Of a stretch of DNA of 64,000 nt, positions 35,081-44,020 are shown in pieces; positions within the stretch are counted from its first letter, which is position 1, and every line of letters begins with the position of its first letter. The translations under genes and the position numbers were made by a program. The notes beneath the pieces were generated by a model. That model had not been told where the DNA came from, ran no database searches, and saw only the letters and a program-made list of their open reading frames with translations. Origin of the DNA: Thauera phenolivorans (GTDB taxonomy: Bacteria; Pseudomonadota; Gammaproteobacteria; Burkholderiales; Rhodocyclaceae); contig NZ_MBFM01000006.1 in NCBI RefSeq assembly GCF_001696715.1, positions 100,484 to 164,483 of the forward strand. The letters are read 5' to 3'.

Positions 35081-35086
35081 TATACT
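35081..35086 (+). promoter_or_regulatory. -10 box for alr
   Basis: TATACT matches the -10 consensus and lies 35 bases upstream of the alr start. The -35 region is weak. Confidence 0.45.
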
Positions 35087-35120
35087 TGGCGCTCTTCTCA
35101 CAGCCTTCCCTCCTCCCCGA

Positions 35121-36191
35121 ATGCGCCCCGCCCGTGCCCTGATCGACCTCGCCGCCTTCCGCCACAACTACCGCCTCGCGCGCCGCATCCATGGCGGGCG
35201 GGCGCTCGCGGTAATCAAGGCCAACGCCTACGGACACGGCTCGGTGCGCTGCGCGCAGGCGCTCGCCGACGAGGCCGACGGCTTCGCGGTGGCCTTCCTC
35301 GAGGAGGCGCTCGCGCTGCGCGCCGCGGGCGTCACCGCGCCGATCCTGCTGCTGGAAGGCGTGTTCGAGGCCGAGGAGCTGGCGGAGGTGGTCCATCACG
35401 GCCTGTGGATCGTGGTGCACGACGAGGCCCAGCTGCGCATGATCGAGGCCAGCCCGCTGGCGCGGCCGCTCCAGGTGTGGCTCAAGGTCAACAGCGGCAT
35501 GAACCGCGCGGGTTTCGTCGGTGAGGCGGTGGCAGCGGCCTGGCACCGGCTGCGGGCCAGCGGCAGGGTCGCCGGGATCACGCTGATGACCCACCTCGCG
35601 CGCGCCGACGAGCCGCAGGTGATCGCCACCGCCGAACAGATCGCACGCTTCGATGCCGCCACCTGCGGCCTCGAGGGCGCACACAGCCTCGCCAACTCGG
35701 CCGGCGTGCTCGGCTGGCCGCAGGCCCGCCGCGACTGGGCGCGGCCCGGGATCCTGCTGTATGGCGCTGACCCGATGCCGCAGGGCGACAGCGATCTGCG
35801 CGCGGTGATGACGCTGCAGAGCGAAGTGATCGCCGAGCGCCGCATCGAGGCCGGCGAGGCGCTCGGCTACGGCGCGCGCTTCGTCGCCGAACGCCCGACC
35901 CGGGTCGGCCTGGTGGCGATGGGCTATGCCGACGGCTACCCGCGATCGACGCCGGACGGCACCCCGGTGGCGGTCGACGGCCTCGGCTCTCGCCTGATCG
36001 GGCGGGTGTCGATGGACATGCTGACGATCGACCTCACCGGGCTGCCCGAGGCGGGCGTCGGCAGCACGGTCGAGCTGTGGGGTCCGCACATCCCGGTCAA
36101 CCGCGTCGCCGAGGCGGCGGGCACGATCGCCTACGAGCTGCTGTGCAACGTCAAGCGAGTGCGCTTCGACTACGTCGACCGGCCCGACTGA
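35121..36191 (+). CDS. alr: Alanine racemase
   Basis: 356 residues. PLP-binding AVIKANAYGHG (catalytic Lys near residue 33) and the second catalytic Tyr region ALGYGARF near 255 are present, as is the GYADGYPR and IGRVSMDMLTID core of the C-terminal barrel. It converts L- to D-alanine for peptidoglycan synthesis in the cytoplasm. The ATG at 35121 gives the usual start MRPARALIDLAAFRHNY. Its stop faces the end of ccmI, 31 bases away. Confidence 0.97.
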   Translation: MRPARALIDLAAFRHNYRLARRIHGGRALAVIKANAYGHGSVRCAQALADEADGFAVAFLEEALALRAAGVTAPILLLEGVFEAEELAEVVHHGLWIVVHDEAQLRMIEASPLARPLQVWLKVNSGMNRAGFVGEAVAAAWHRLRASGRVAGITLMTHLARADEPQVIATAEQIARFDAATCGLEGAHSLANSAGVLGWPQARRDWARPGILLYGADPMPQGDSDLRAVMTLQSEVIAERRIEAGEALGYGARFVAERPTRVGLVAMGYADGYPRSTPDGTPVAVDGLGSRLIGRVSMDMLTIDLTGLPEAGVGSTVELWGPHIPVNRVAEAAGTIAYELLCNVKRVRFDYVDRPD

Positions 36192-36222
36192 GGCGGCGGC
36201 CGGTGGCTGCCGGCCGCCGGGA

Positions 36223-37440
36223 TCATTCTCGCACGCGGTCGATGACGAGGCTGACGCCGCTGGCGTCGATCGCGACGTCCTCGATCGCGCCCTCGAGGTC
36301 GCCGGCGCCAGCCGCGGCGGTGCCGCCCTTGGCGACGCGGGCGCCGAGCGTGACCGTCGGCGGGATCTCGCTGCCCATCATCGTCGCCTGCTCGAAGCTG
36401 AACGAGAGCGGCAGGTCGGCGCCGCGGAAGCGCAGCGCCGCCACCGGCGGGCCGCCCTGCGCGGTGCGCGCAAACACGAACACGGTGTCGTCGGCTGCCA
36501 GCCGGTCGCGCAGCCCGGGGGCGATCTCGAGGCGGCCGTTGAGCGTGATCGGGCCGGGTGCCGCAGCGGCGGCCGGCCCGGGCTGGGCCAGGGGCGCCAT
36601 GCCCGCCTTCTGGCGCGCCTCGTTGACGCTCTCGATCACGCCGCGCGCCATTTCCGCGCCGGGCGGAATCCGCGCCAGGATCTTCTCCCACTGCGCGGCC
36701 GCGCCGGCAAAGTCGCCGCGCTGGTAGGCCATCGTGCCGGCGATCGCGAGCGCCTTCGGATGGCCGGGATCGATCGCCAGCGCGCGCTCGACCAGCGGCT
36801 CGGCCTTGCCGAGCACGCTGCCTTCGCTGGCGGCGGTAGCGTCCGCCCATTCGGTGATCACGTCGGCGTTGTCCGGCAGCAGCCCGGCGAGGTGCTCATA
36901 GGCGGCGGCGGCCTTCGGGTAGTCCTGCAGCATCGTGTAGGTGCGCGCGAGGATGCTCCAGCCCTCGACGTTGTCGGGCTCGTTCTCGAGCCGCGCGACC
37001 AGGGTGCCGACCATCTGCTCGACCTGCTCGCGGGTGAAGTCGCCACCGGTCTCGGCAACGTGATTCGCCGGATCGAGCGCCTCGGGTTCCCCGAAGGCGA
37101 GATAGCCGACCACCGCCAGCACCGGCACCATCACCGCCAGGCCGGCCGCCCAGCCCTTCGCGGGGCCGGCCTTGCTGGCGCTGATCGCGGCGTCGGCCGC
37201 CTGCCCTTCCTCGAGCGCCCGGCGCTCGAGCTCGTCGCGGCTGTTGGCATAGGTTTCCACATCGAGACGGCCGGCAGCACGCTCGGCCTCGAGTTCGGCG
37301 AGTTGCTCGCGCAGCACCACCAGCGCGGCGCCGGCTTGTTCCTGCTCGGCCTCGCGGCGCGCACCCTTGAGGACCGGAGGCACGAGCATGAGCAGGGCGC
37401 CGGCCACCATCAGGCCGGCGAGGATCAGGAAAACGGTCAC
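36223..37440 (-). CDS. ccmI: Cytochrome c biogenesis protein CcmI
   Basis: 405 residues. Two N-terminal membrane helices (VFLILAGLMVAGALLML at 3-19 and around 95-112) flank a cytoplasmic coiled coil rich in Glu/Arg. The periplasmic part has TPR repeats (NVEGWSILARTYTMLQDYPKAAAAYEHLA) that hold apocytochrome c for the CcmFH ligase. The start overlaps the ccmH stop by ATGA. Last gene of the ccm operon. Confidence 0.94.
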   Translation of the reverse strand: MTVFLILAGLMVAGALLMLVPPVLKGARREAEQEQAGAALVVLREQLAELEAERAAGRLDVETYANSRDELERRALEEGQAADAAISASKAGPAKGWAAGLAVMVPVLAVVGYLAFGEPEALDPANHVAETGGDFTREQVEQMVGTLVARLENEPDNVEGWSILARTYTMLQDYPKAAAAYEHLAGLLPDNADVITEWADATAASEGSVLGKAEPLVERALAIDPGHPKALAIAGTMAYQRGDFAGAAAQWEKILARIPPGAEMARGVIESVNEARQKAGMAPLAQPGPAAAAAPGPITLNGRLEIAPGLRDRLAADDTVFVFARTAQGGPPVAALRFRGADLPLSFSFEQATMMGSEIPPTVTLGARVAKGGTAAAGAGDLEGAIEDVAIDASGVSLVIDRVRE

Positions 37441-37985
37441 TTACGGGACTCCTCGGGGGAAGACGGGGGCTGCGCGGGGTCACCGGCGAGGAGGCTGCGC
37501 GCCTGGGCGCGCTCTGTGGCCGAGAGGGCGACCGTCTCGCGCAGCTCGACCGCGCGCCGCCGCAGACGCCAGGCGAGCCAGCCGGCGCCGCCGAACAGCA
37601 GCAGCGCGGGACCACCCCACAGCAGGGCGGTGGACGTCTTGAAGGGCGGCTCGTAAAGCACGAAGTCGCCATAGCGCTCGACCAGGTAGTCGATGACGTC
37701 ATCCTTGCTGCGGCCGGCCTGCAACTGCTCGCGGACCTGGTTGCGCAGGTCGAGCGCGAGCGGTGCGTTGGATTCGGCGATCGACTGGTTCTGGCACACG
37801 AGGCAGCGCAGCACGTGCGACAGCTCCATGACCTCCTTCTCGAGTTCGGGATCGGCCGCTGCGGTGGGCGCGATCTCGCCACCCGCTGGCGCCTGTTCGC
37901 CCGGCGCGTCGGCGGCCTGCGCCGGACTCAACCACAGCGCCGCGCACAGCGCGAGCGCTCCCCAGGCCGGCAGCCCCGGCCACAT
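37437..37985 (-). CDS. ccmH: Cytochrome c biogenesis protein CcmH
   Basis: 182 residues with a signal peptide ending near AQAA, the LRCLVCQNQSIAESNA motif (redox LRCxxCQ pair) and a C-terminal membrane helix (LLWGGPALLLFGGAGWLAW). It reduces or presents apocytochrome CXXCH cysteines during heme ligation. An insertion of about 20 Ala/Pro/Gly-rich residues separates the signal peptide from the usual start of the domain. The start was set at 37985; it follows ccmG by 10 bases. Confidence 0.94.
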   Translation of the reverse strand: MWPGLPAWGALALCAALWLSPAQAADAPGEQAPAGGEIAPTAAADPELEKEVMELSHVLRCLVCQNQSIAESNAPLALDLRNQVREQLQAGRSKDDVIDYLVERYGDFVLYEPPFKTSTALLWGGPALLLFGGAGWLAWRLRRRAVELRETVALSATERAQARSLLAGDPAQPPSSPEESRK

Positions 37986-37995
37986 AGTGCTGCGA

Positions 37996-38589
37996 TCAGC
38001 CTGCACGCTTGAGCTCCTCGATCTTCGGCAGCAGGACCTGCTGCAGGTTCTCCGGCGTGATCGGGCCGATGTGCTTGTAGCGGATGCGTCCATCGCGATC
38101 GATGAGGAAGGTCTCGGGCACGCCATAGACGCCGAAGTCGATGCCGACCCGGCCGTCGATGTCGAGCACCGACAGGGCGTAGGGGTCGCCGTGGTCGGCG
38201 AGCCAGCGACGGGCGCGCTGGATCGAGCGCGCGGTCTCGTCCTCCAGGCTCACGCCACGCATGTCGATGCCGCCGTCGCCGCGCAGTTCCTTGTAGTTGA
38301 GGCCGACGATCGGCACCACGTCCTGGCGCGCGAGCGAAACCAGCACCGGGTGTTCCTGGCGGCAGGCGACGCACCACGACGCCCACACGTTGAGCAGCCA
38401 CACCTGGCCGCGCATGTCCTCGGCGCCGAAGCGGGTCTCGGGCGCGTCGAGGCGGGCGAGGCTGAAGGCCGGCACCGGCTTGTCGATCAGCGGCGAGGGC
38501 ACCTCGCGTGGATTGAGGGTGAGGCCGAAGGCGAGGAAGCCGGCGAAGGCGAGGAAAAGGACCAGCGGTACGAGGAATTTTGCTTTCAT
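37996..38589 (-). CDS. ccmG: Thiol:disulfide oxidoreductase CcmG/DsbE
   Basis: 197 residues. An N-terminal membrane anchor (FLVPLVLFLAFAGFLAFGLTL) leads to a periplasmic thioredoxin fold with LLNVWASWCVACRQEHP (WCxxC near residue 75) and the cis-proline region GVYGVPETFLID. It passes electrons, received from DsbD (encoded at 11-12.7 kb), to CcmH and apocytochrome c. Lies 9 bases after ccmF. Confidence 0.96.
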   Translation of the reverse strand: MKAKFLVPLVLFLAFAGFLAFGLTLNPREVPSPLIDKPVPAFSLARLDAPETRFGAEDMRGQVWLLNVWASWCVACRQEHPVLVSLARQDVVPIVGLNYKELRGDGGIDMRGVSLEDETARSIQRARRWLADHGDPYALSVLDIDGRVGIDFGVYGVPETFLIDRDGRIRYKHIGPITPENLQQVLLPKIEELKRAG

Positions 38590-38598
38590 GAACGATTC

Positions 38599-40581
38599 TC
38601 AGGCGGCCCGACCGGCGGCCGCGACCGCCGCCGTCGAGCGATGCTCGGCGGTACGGCGGTAGCGGCGGTCGGCGGCGGCGAAGATGCCACCGAGCGCCAT
38701 CAGCAGGCAGCCCAGCCAGATCCAGCTGATGAAGGGCTTGTAGTAGAGGGAGACGATCCAGCTGCCGTCCTCGAGCTGCTCGCCGAGCGACACGTAGACG
38801 TCGCGCAGCGGGCCGATGTCGATCGAGGCCTCGGTCATCGGCATGCCCTGGGCGCGGTAGAGCCGCTTCTCCGGGGTCAGCGTGGTGAGTTGGCGTTCGC
38901 CACGATACAACCCGATGGTGGCGCGAGCGGCATCGTAGTTGGGACCGTCGGCGTCCTGCACGCCGCGGAACACGAAGCTGTAGCCGGCGAGCTCGGCGCG
39001 CTGTCCTTCCTTCATGCGCACGTCGAGGGTGGCGTCGAGGCTGCCCACCAGGGTGACGCCGATGATGAAGACGCCGATGCCGAGGTGGCCCAGCCACATG
39101 CCCCACCAGGCGCTCGGAATCGCGCGCAGACGGGCCGACAGCCTTGCAGCGCCGCTGCGGTCGCGCAGGCGGTTGCCGAGCAGCTGCAGACTGGCGAGGA
39201 CCACCCAGGCCGCCAGCACCAGACCGAGCACGGTGCGCCAGGTGACGTGATCGACCGCAAACGCGGTGCCGGTGCCGATGACGAGGGCGGCGCCGAGGGT
39301 CGGCGCCAGCCGCCGCAGCACGGGCGAGACGCCGTCGGTCTTCCAGCGCAGGAAGGGGCCGACCATCATCAGCACCACCACCGGCGTCATCAGCGGCACG
39401 AACACCGCCTCGAAATACGGCGGGCCGACCGAGATCTTGCCCATGTTAAGCGCGTCGAGGAACAAGGGGTAGAGGGTGCCGAGCAGCACCGAGGCGGCCG
39501 CCACCGCGAGCAGCACGTTGTTGGCGAGCAGCGAGGTCTCGCGCGACACCAGGCCGAAGCTGCCGCCGCCGGTCAGGCGCGGCGCGCGCCAGGCATACAG
39601 CACCAGCGACACGCCGATCACGATCACGAGCAGGGCGAGGATGTACAGGCCGCGCTTGGGGTCGGTGGCGAAGGCGTGGACGCTGGTGATGACACCGGAA
39701 CGGACCAGGAAGGTACCGAGCAGCGCGAGCGAGAAGGCACCGATCGCCAGCAGCACGGTCCAGCTGCGGAAGGCGCCGCGCTTTTCGGTGACCGCGAGCG
39801 AATGCATCAGGGCGGTGCCCACCAGCCAGGGGATGAAGGAGGCGTTCTCGACCGGATCCCAGAACCACCAGCCGCCCCAGCCGAGCTCGTAATAGGCCCA
39901 GCCCGAGCCCACCGCGATGCCGGCGGTCAGGAAGACCCAGGCCACCGTGGTCCACGGCCGCGACCAGCGCGCCCAGGCGGCGTCGAGGCGGCCGGTCAGC
40001 AGCGCCGCGATCGCGAAGGCGAAGGCCACCGAGAAGCCGACATAGCCCATGTAGAGCAGGGGCGGGTGGATGATCATCCCCGGGTCCTGCAGCAGCGGGT
40101 TCAGGTCGCGACCCTCGGCCACCGCCGGCAGCAGGCGCTCGAAGGGGTTGGAGGTGACGAGCAGGAAGGAGATGAAGCCGACGCTGACCCAGCCGAGCAC
40201 GCCGAGCACGCGGGCGACGAAGGCCTCGGGCAGGTGGCGGGAGAAGACCGTCACCGCCACCGTCCACAGCGCGAGCGACATCGCCCACAGCAGCAGCGAG
40301 CCCTCGTGGTTGCCCCACACGCCGGTGATCTTGTAGATCAGCGGAGTCGCGCTGTGCGAGTTGGTCGCCGCCAGCTGCAGCGAGAAGTCGCTCTGCACGA
40401 AGGCGATGGTGAGGCAGACGTAGGCGACGACGACGAAAAAGAACTGCCCCTGCGCCGCAGGGCGGCCCACCGCCATCAGCGCGAGCCGGTTGCGGCTGGC
40501 GCCGACCAGCGGCACCACCGCCTGCACCAGCGCGAGCACCAGCGCGAGCACGAGGGCAAAATGACCGAGTTCGGGAATCAT
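38599..40581 (-). CDS. ccmF: Heme lyase subunit CcmF
   Basis: 660 residues, about 15 membrane helices. The WWD heme-handling domain is clear: [19 protein letters not shown] near residue 235, preceded by [11 protein letters not shown]. Conserved flanking histidines and the large periplasmic loop near the C-terminus ([25 protein letters not shown]) are present. CcmF takes heme from CcmE and ligates it to apocytochrome c with CcmHI. Overlaps the ccmE stop by 4 bases. Confidence 0.96.
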   Translation of the reverse strand: MIPELGHFALVLALVLALVQAVVPLVGASRNRLALMAVGRPAAQGQFFFVVVAYVCLTIAFVQSDFSLQLAATNSHSATPLIYKITGVWGNHEGSLLLWAMSLALWTVAVTVFSRHLPEAFVARVLGVLGWVSVGFISFLLVTSNPFERLLPAVAEGRDLNPLLQDPGMIIHPPLLYMGYVGFSVAFAFAIAALLTGRLDAAWARWSRPWTTVAWVFLTAGIAVGSGWAYYELGWGGWWFWDPVENASFIPWLVGTALMHSLAVTEKRGAFRSWTVLLAIGAFSLALLGTFLVRSGVITSVHAFATDPKRGLYILALLVIVIGVSLVLYAWRAPRLTGGGSFGLVSRETSLLANNVLLAVAAASVLLGTLYPLFLDALNMGKISVGPPYFEAVFVPLMTPVVVLMMVGPFLRWKTDGVSPVLRRLAPTLGAALVIGTGTAFAVDHVTWRTVLGLVLAAWVVLASLQLLGNRLRDRSGAARLSARLRAIPSAWWGMWLGHLGIGVFIIGVTLVGSLDATLDVRMKEGQRAELAGYSFVFRGVQDADGPNYDAARATIGLYRGERQLTTLTPEKRLYRAQGMPMTEASIDIGPLRDVYVSLGEQLEDGSWIVSLYYKPFISWIWLGCLLMALGGIFAAADRRYRRTAEHRSTAAVAAAGRAA

Positions 40582-41024
40582 TGGCTCAGGGTCTCCGCCG
40601 CCTTGGAAGCCTGCTCGACCGCATGCGCCGCCTCGGGCGGCATGTAGTTCTCGTCGTGCTTGGCCAGCACCTCGGTGGCATGGAACACGCCGTCGGCCTC
40701 GAGCCGCCCCTGCACCACCGCGCCCTTGCCCTCCTTGAAGAGGTCGGGCAGGGTGCCCTTGTAGCTGACCGGGATGACCTTGGCGGTGTCGGTGATCGCG
40801 AAGCTGACCGTCAGGCCGTCGCCCGCGCGCCGGATGGAGCCGTCCTCGACCATGCCGCCGACGCGGAAGGTCTTGCCGAGCGGCGCCTTGCCCTCGGCGA
40901 CCTCGGTCGGGGTGTGGAAGAACACCAGGTTCTGCTGGAAAGCGCTCAGCACGAGAGCGATCGCGGCCACGAGCAGGGCCACGCCGCCACCGACCAGCAT
41001 CAGACGTTTGCTACGGGGTTTCAT
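40578..41024 (-). CDS. ccmE: Heme chaperone CcmE
   Basis: 148 residues. One N-terminal membrane helix ([22 protein letters not shown]) and a periplasmic OB-fold. The covalent heme-binding His is in [21 protein letters not shown] near residue 123, followed by the conserved Tyr. It carries heme from CcmC to CcmF. It starts directly after ccmD. Confidence 0.96.
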   Translation of the reverse strand: MKPRSKRLMLVGGGVALLVAAIALVLSAFQQNLVFFHTPTEVAEGKAPLGKTFRVGGMVEDGSIRRAGDGLTVSFAITDTAKVIPVSYKGTLPDLFKEGKGAVVQGRLEADGVFHATEVLAKHDENYMPPEAAHAVEQASKAAETLSQ

Positions 41025-41237
41025 CTATTGCGACTCCATGCGGGCATCCGTTCGCCCATTCCTGTCCTTGCCGATTGCACGACGCCAGCGCAACAGCTTG
41101 CGCACAGCTTCCTTCCGACGCCGCAACACCAGTACAAGTTCCAGCGCCACCAGCAGGAAAGTGACGCCGTAGCTGCCCCACACGAAGCCGGCCGCGCCGC
41201 CCATCTCCCAGAACGCGGACCACGATTCCCATTGCAT
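41025..41237 (-). CDS. ccmD: Heme exporter protein CcmD
   Basis: 70 residues, one membrane helix (GSYGVTFLLVALELVLVLRRR) followed by a basic cytoplasmic tail, the CcmD form. The N-terminus has the typical aromatic segment WSAFWEMGGAAGFVW. It helps release holo-CcmE from the CcmABC complex. The start shares one base with the ccmC stop (TGATG); the stop abuts ccmE. Confidence 0.9.
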   Translation of the reverse strand: MQWESWSAFWEMGGAAGFVWGSYGVTFLLVALELVLVLRRRKEAVRKLLRWRRAIGKDRNGRTDARMESQ

Positions 41238-42067
41238 CAGGCGCGCCCTCCCCGTTCTGTCGATTCCTGGTCGAGCAGCGCCCCCACCCATTCGGTGTGG
41301 CGCTCGCGCTCGAGGATCATCGGCCGCACCCGCCACAGCACCACGGCGATGGTGTAGGCCCACGCTGCCAGCGCCATCACCAGCATGCCGGCGAGCATCG
41401 TGGTCGCCATCGACGGCGCCTTGGTCAGGCTCACCGAGGCACCCTGGTGCAGTGTGTTCCACCACTGCACCGAGAAGTAGATGATCGGCACGTTGACCGC
41501 GCCCACGAGGGCGATGATCGCGCCTGCGCGGTCGGCGCGGCGCGGATCCTCGATCGCGCGGGTGAGCGCGATGAAGCCCAGATACAGGAAGAGCAGCAGC
41601 AGCTGCGAGGTCAGGCGCGCATCCCACACCCAGTAGGCACCCCAGGTCGGCTTGCCCCACAGCGCGCCGGTCCATAGCGCGACGAAGCAGAACATCGCCC
41701 CGGTGGGTGCCAGCGCCTGGCTCATGATGAAGGACAGGCGAGTGTTCATGACCAGGCCGACCGCCGCCCAGAAGGCCATGATGAGATAGATGAACATCGA
41801 CATCCAGGCCGCCGGCACATGGATGAAGATCACCCGGTACACCTCGCCCTGGGTGGCGTCGGTGGGCGCGACGAAGAAGCCGAGCCACAACCCGGCCAGG
41901 GTCAGCACCGCGGCGAGCGCCGCGAACCACGGCGCGAGACGGCCGGCGAGCGGGTAGAAGACCTGGGGAGCGGCGAAGCGGAACAGGCTGCGGCCGCGGT
42001 CGGAGGGGGTCATTTCGGGCTTGCCTGGGCCAGCAGCGCCGGCGCGTCGATTGGAAACAGTCGTCAT
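41237..42067 (-). CDS. ccmC: Heme ABC transporter permease CcmC
   Basis: 276 residues from the ATG that overlaps the ccmB stop (ATGA); a shorter start at 42013 would give 258 residues, closer to the family mean, and cannot be excluded. Six membrane helices; the tryptophan-rich WWD-like motif reads GKPTWGAYWVWDARLTSQ, with flanking histidines in FIHVPAAWMSM and SVQWWNTLHQG. It attaches heme to CcmE in the periplasm. Confidence 0.94.
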   Translation of the reverse strand: MTTVSNRRAGAAGPGKPEMTPSDRGRSLFRFAAPQVFYPLAGRLAPWFAALAAVLTLAGLWLGFFVAPTDATQGEVYRVIFIHVPAAWMSMFIYLIMAFWAAVGLVMNTRLSFIMSQALAPTGAMFCFVALWTGALWGKPTWGAYWVWDARLTSQLLLLFLYLGFIALTRAIEDPRRADRAGAIIALVGAVNVPIIYFSVQWWNTLHQGASVSLTKAPSMATTMLAGMLVMALAAWAYTIAVVLWRVRPMILERERHTEWVGALLDQESTERGGRA

Positions 42068-42732
42068 TCGGTCGAGATCCGCAGGGCCGCGGCGCAGGCC
42101 CACGGCGCCAGCGCGAGCGCGCCAGCCAGGCCACCGCCGAGAAGCAACAGGTGGGCCGCGGCACCGGTACCGGACAGCTCCGCCTCCACCGCGCCGGCGC
42201 CGAAGATCAGCACCGGCACGAACAGCGGCAGCACCAGCAGCGCCAGCAGCATGCCGCCGCCGCGCAGCCCGAGCGTCAGCGCCGCGCCGACCGCGCCGAG
42301 CAGCGCGAGGGTCGGCGTGCCGAGCGTCAAACTTAGGACCAGTACCGGCAGGCCGCCTTGTTCCAGGTCAAGCAACAGCGCGAGCGCCGGCGCCACCGCC
42401 ACCACCGGCAGGCCGGTGCTGAGCCAGAAGGCGAGCACCTTCGCACCCACCCAAAGCACGGCCGACTCGCTCGACAGCAGCAACTGCTCGAGGGTGCCGT
42501 CGACATGGTCCTGGGCGAACAGCCGGTGCAGCGACAGCAGGCAGGCGAGCAGGGCCGCGACCCACAGCACGCCCGGCGCGATCGCCCGCAGCAGGTTGGG
42601 CTCGGCGCCGACGCCGAACGGGAACAGACACACGACGATGATGAAGAAGGCGAGCGTCACCAGCACGTCGGCGCGACCGCGCCAGGCGAGCAGAAGGTCG
42701 CGCCGCAGCACCGCGAGGAAGGTGCTCAGCAT
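42064..42732 (-). CDS. ccmB: Heme exporter permease CcmB
   Basis: 222 residues, six membrane helices, with the conserved FAQDHVDGTLEQLLLS segment and PFGVGAEPNLLRAIAPGVLWV. It is the membrane partner of CcmA in the CcmABCD complex that releases holo-CcmE. Its start overlaps the end of ccmA by 7 bases. Confidence 0.95.
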   Translation of the reverse strand: MLSTFLAVLRRDLLLAWRGRADVLVTLAFFIIVVCLFPFGVGAEPNLLRAIAPGVLWVAALLACLLSLHRLFAQDHVDGTLEQLLLSSESAVLWVGAKVLAFWLSTGLPVVAVAPALALLLDLEQGGLPVLVLSLTLGTPTLALLGAVGAALTLGLRGGGMLLALLVLPLFVPVLIFGAGAVEAELSGTGAAAHLLLLGGGLAGALALAPWACAAALRISTE

Positions 42733-43352
42733 GCGAAAGCACCGACGTCGAGCACCGCCGGCGGACGGGCGAAGGGGGCGTCCTGGTGGGTGGTCAGCAT
42801 CACCATGCCGCCCGCGGCGCAATGATCGGACAGGGTGGCTGCGAGATCGGCGACCGCATGGACATCGAGCGCGGTGAAGGGTTCGTCGAGCACCCACAGC
42901 CGGCGGCCGGCCGACAGGAACAGGCGGGCGAGGCCCACCCGCCGACGCTGCCCGGCCGACAGCACGCGCGCCGGCAGATCGAGCTGGTTGCCGAGCCCGA
43001 TGCGCACCAGCGCCTGCATGCAGGCCTCCTCGTCGACCGCATCGCCGACCGCAGAGGTGGCGAAGCGCAGGTTCTCGAGCGGGGTCAGCAGGTCGTTGAG
43101 CGCAGCCAGATGGCCGAGGTAGAGCAGTTCGCCGTGGAAGGCCTCGCGCACGCGCCGGATCGATTCGCCCTGCCAGCGCACCTCGCCCGCCTCCGGCATC
43201 GCCAGCCCCGTCACCAGTCGCAGCAGGCTGGTCTTGCCGACCCCGTTGGGCCCGGCGACGCGCAGCAGATCCCCTGCCTGGAGGCGGAAGGCGAGGTCGC
43301 GGAACAGCAGGCGATCGCCCTTCAGGCAGGCGAGATCTTGGACTTCGAGCAT
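42726..43352 (-). CDS. ccmA: Heme exporter ATPase CcmA
   Basis: 208 residues: Walker A GPNGVGKTSLLRL near residue 35, signature LSAGQRRRVGLARLF near 132, and Walker B LWVLDEPFTALD near 152. It hydrolyses ATP to free holo-CcmE from CcmC. The ATG at 43352 gives MLEVQDLACLKGDRLLFRDL, the family start. Only 29 bases separate it from the narL stop, without an obvious promoter or terminator. Confidence 0.95.
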   Translation of the reverse strand: MLEVQDLACLKGDRLLFRDLAFRLQAGDLLRVAGPNGVGKTSLLRLVTGLAMPEAGEVRWQGESIRRVREAFHGELLYLGHLAALNDLLTPLENLRFATSAVGDAVDEEACMQALVRIGLGNQLDLPARVLSAGQRRRVGLARLFLSAGRRLWVLDEPFTALDVHAVADLAATLSDHCAAGGMVMLTTHQDAPFARPPAVLDVGAFAC

Positions 43353-43381
43353 GGGGACGGATTGAACCACAGCCGTGCCAG

Positions 43382-44020
43382 TCACGCCACTGAGCCGCGC
43401 AGGTGCTCCACCGCCCACACCGCCGCCTCGACCCGCGAGCGCAGCGCGAGCTTGCGCAGGATGTGCTTGACGTGCACCTTCACCGTCCCCTCGGCGATAT
43501 CCAGCTCGCGGCCGATCTGCTTGTTGGACAGCCCCTCGGTGATCTTCTGCAGGATGCGCCTTTGCTGTTCGGTGAGGACGGGCGGACCCGCCGTCTGCGG
43601 CTGCGACGGCCGGGCCGGGTGGCAGGGCCGCGGCGGGAGCACCACGCGGCCGGCGGCCACCGCCTGCAAGGCATCGAGCATCGCCTCGGGTTCCATGTCC
43701 TTGAGCAGGTAGCCGTCGATACCGGTCCGCAGCGCCGCTGCCACGTCCTCGTCGGCGTCCGACACGGTCACGATCACCACCCGCACGTCGAGGCGTTCGG
43801 CGCGCAGCGCGCGCAAGACTTCGAGCCCACCGAACTCGCGCATGTTGAGGTCGAGCAGGAGCAGATCGGGGCGCAGCTCGCGCGCCATCGCCAGCCCCTC
43901 GGCGCCGCCGGCGGCCTCGCCCACGAGGCGGAAGCCCGGCATCGTCTGCAGCAGCTGCACCATCCCCTTGCGAAACAGCGGGTGGTCATCGACGACGAGT
44001 ACGCGCTTCATCCCGTTCAT
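43382..44020 (-). CDS. narL: Nitrate/nitrite response regulator NarL
   Basis: 212 residues. An N-terminal receiver domain (VLVVDDHPLFRKGM, phospho-acceptor Asp in LLLLDLNM near 57, GIDGYLLKDM) and a C-terminal LuxR/NarL HTH (LTEQQRRILQKITEGLSNKQIGREL, AEGTVKVHVKHILRKL). The start overlaps the narX stop by ATGA. A site matching the NarL 7-2-7 consensus is present upstream of narX. Confidence 0.95.
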   Translation of the reverse strand: MNGMKRVLVVDDHPLFRKGMVQLLQTMPGFRLVGEAAGGAEGLAMARELRPDLLLLDLNMREFGGLEVLRALRAERLDVRVVIVTVSDADEDVAAALRTGIDGYLLKDMEPEAMLDALQAVAAGRVVLPPRPCHPARPSQPQTAGPPVLTEQQRRILQKITEGLSNKQIGRELDIAEGTVKVHVKHILRKLALRSRVEAAVWAVEHLRGSVA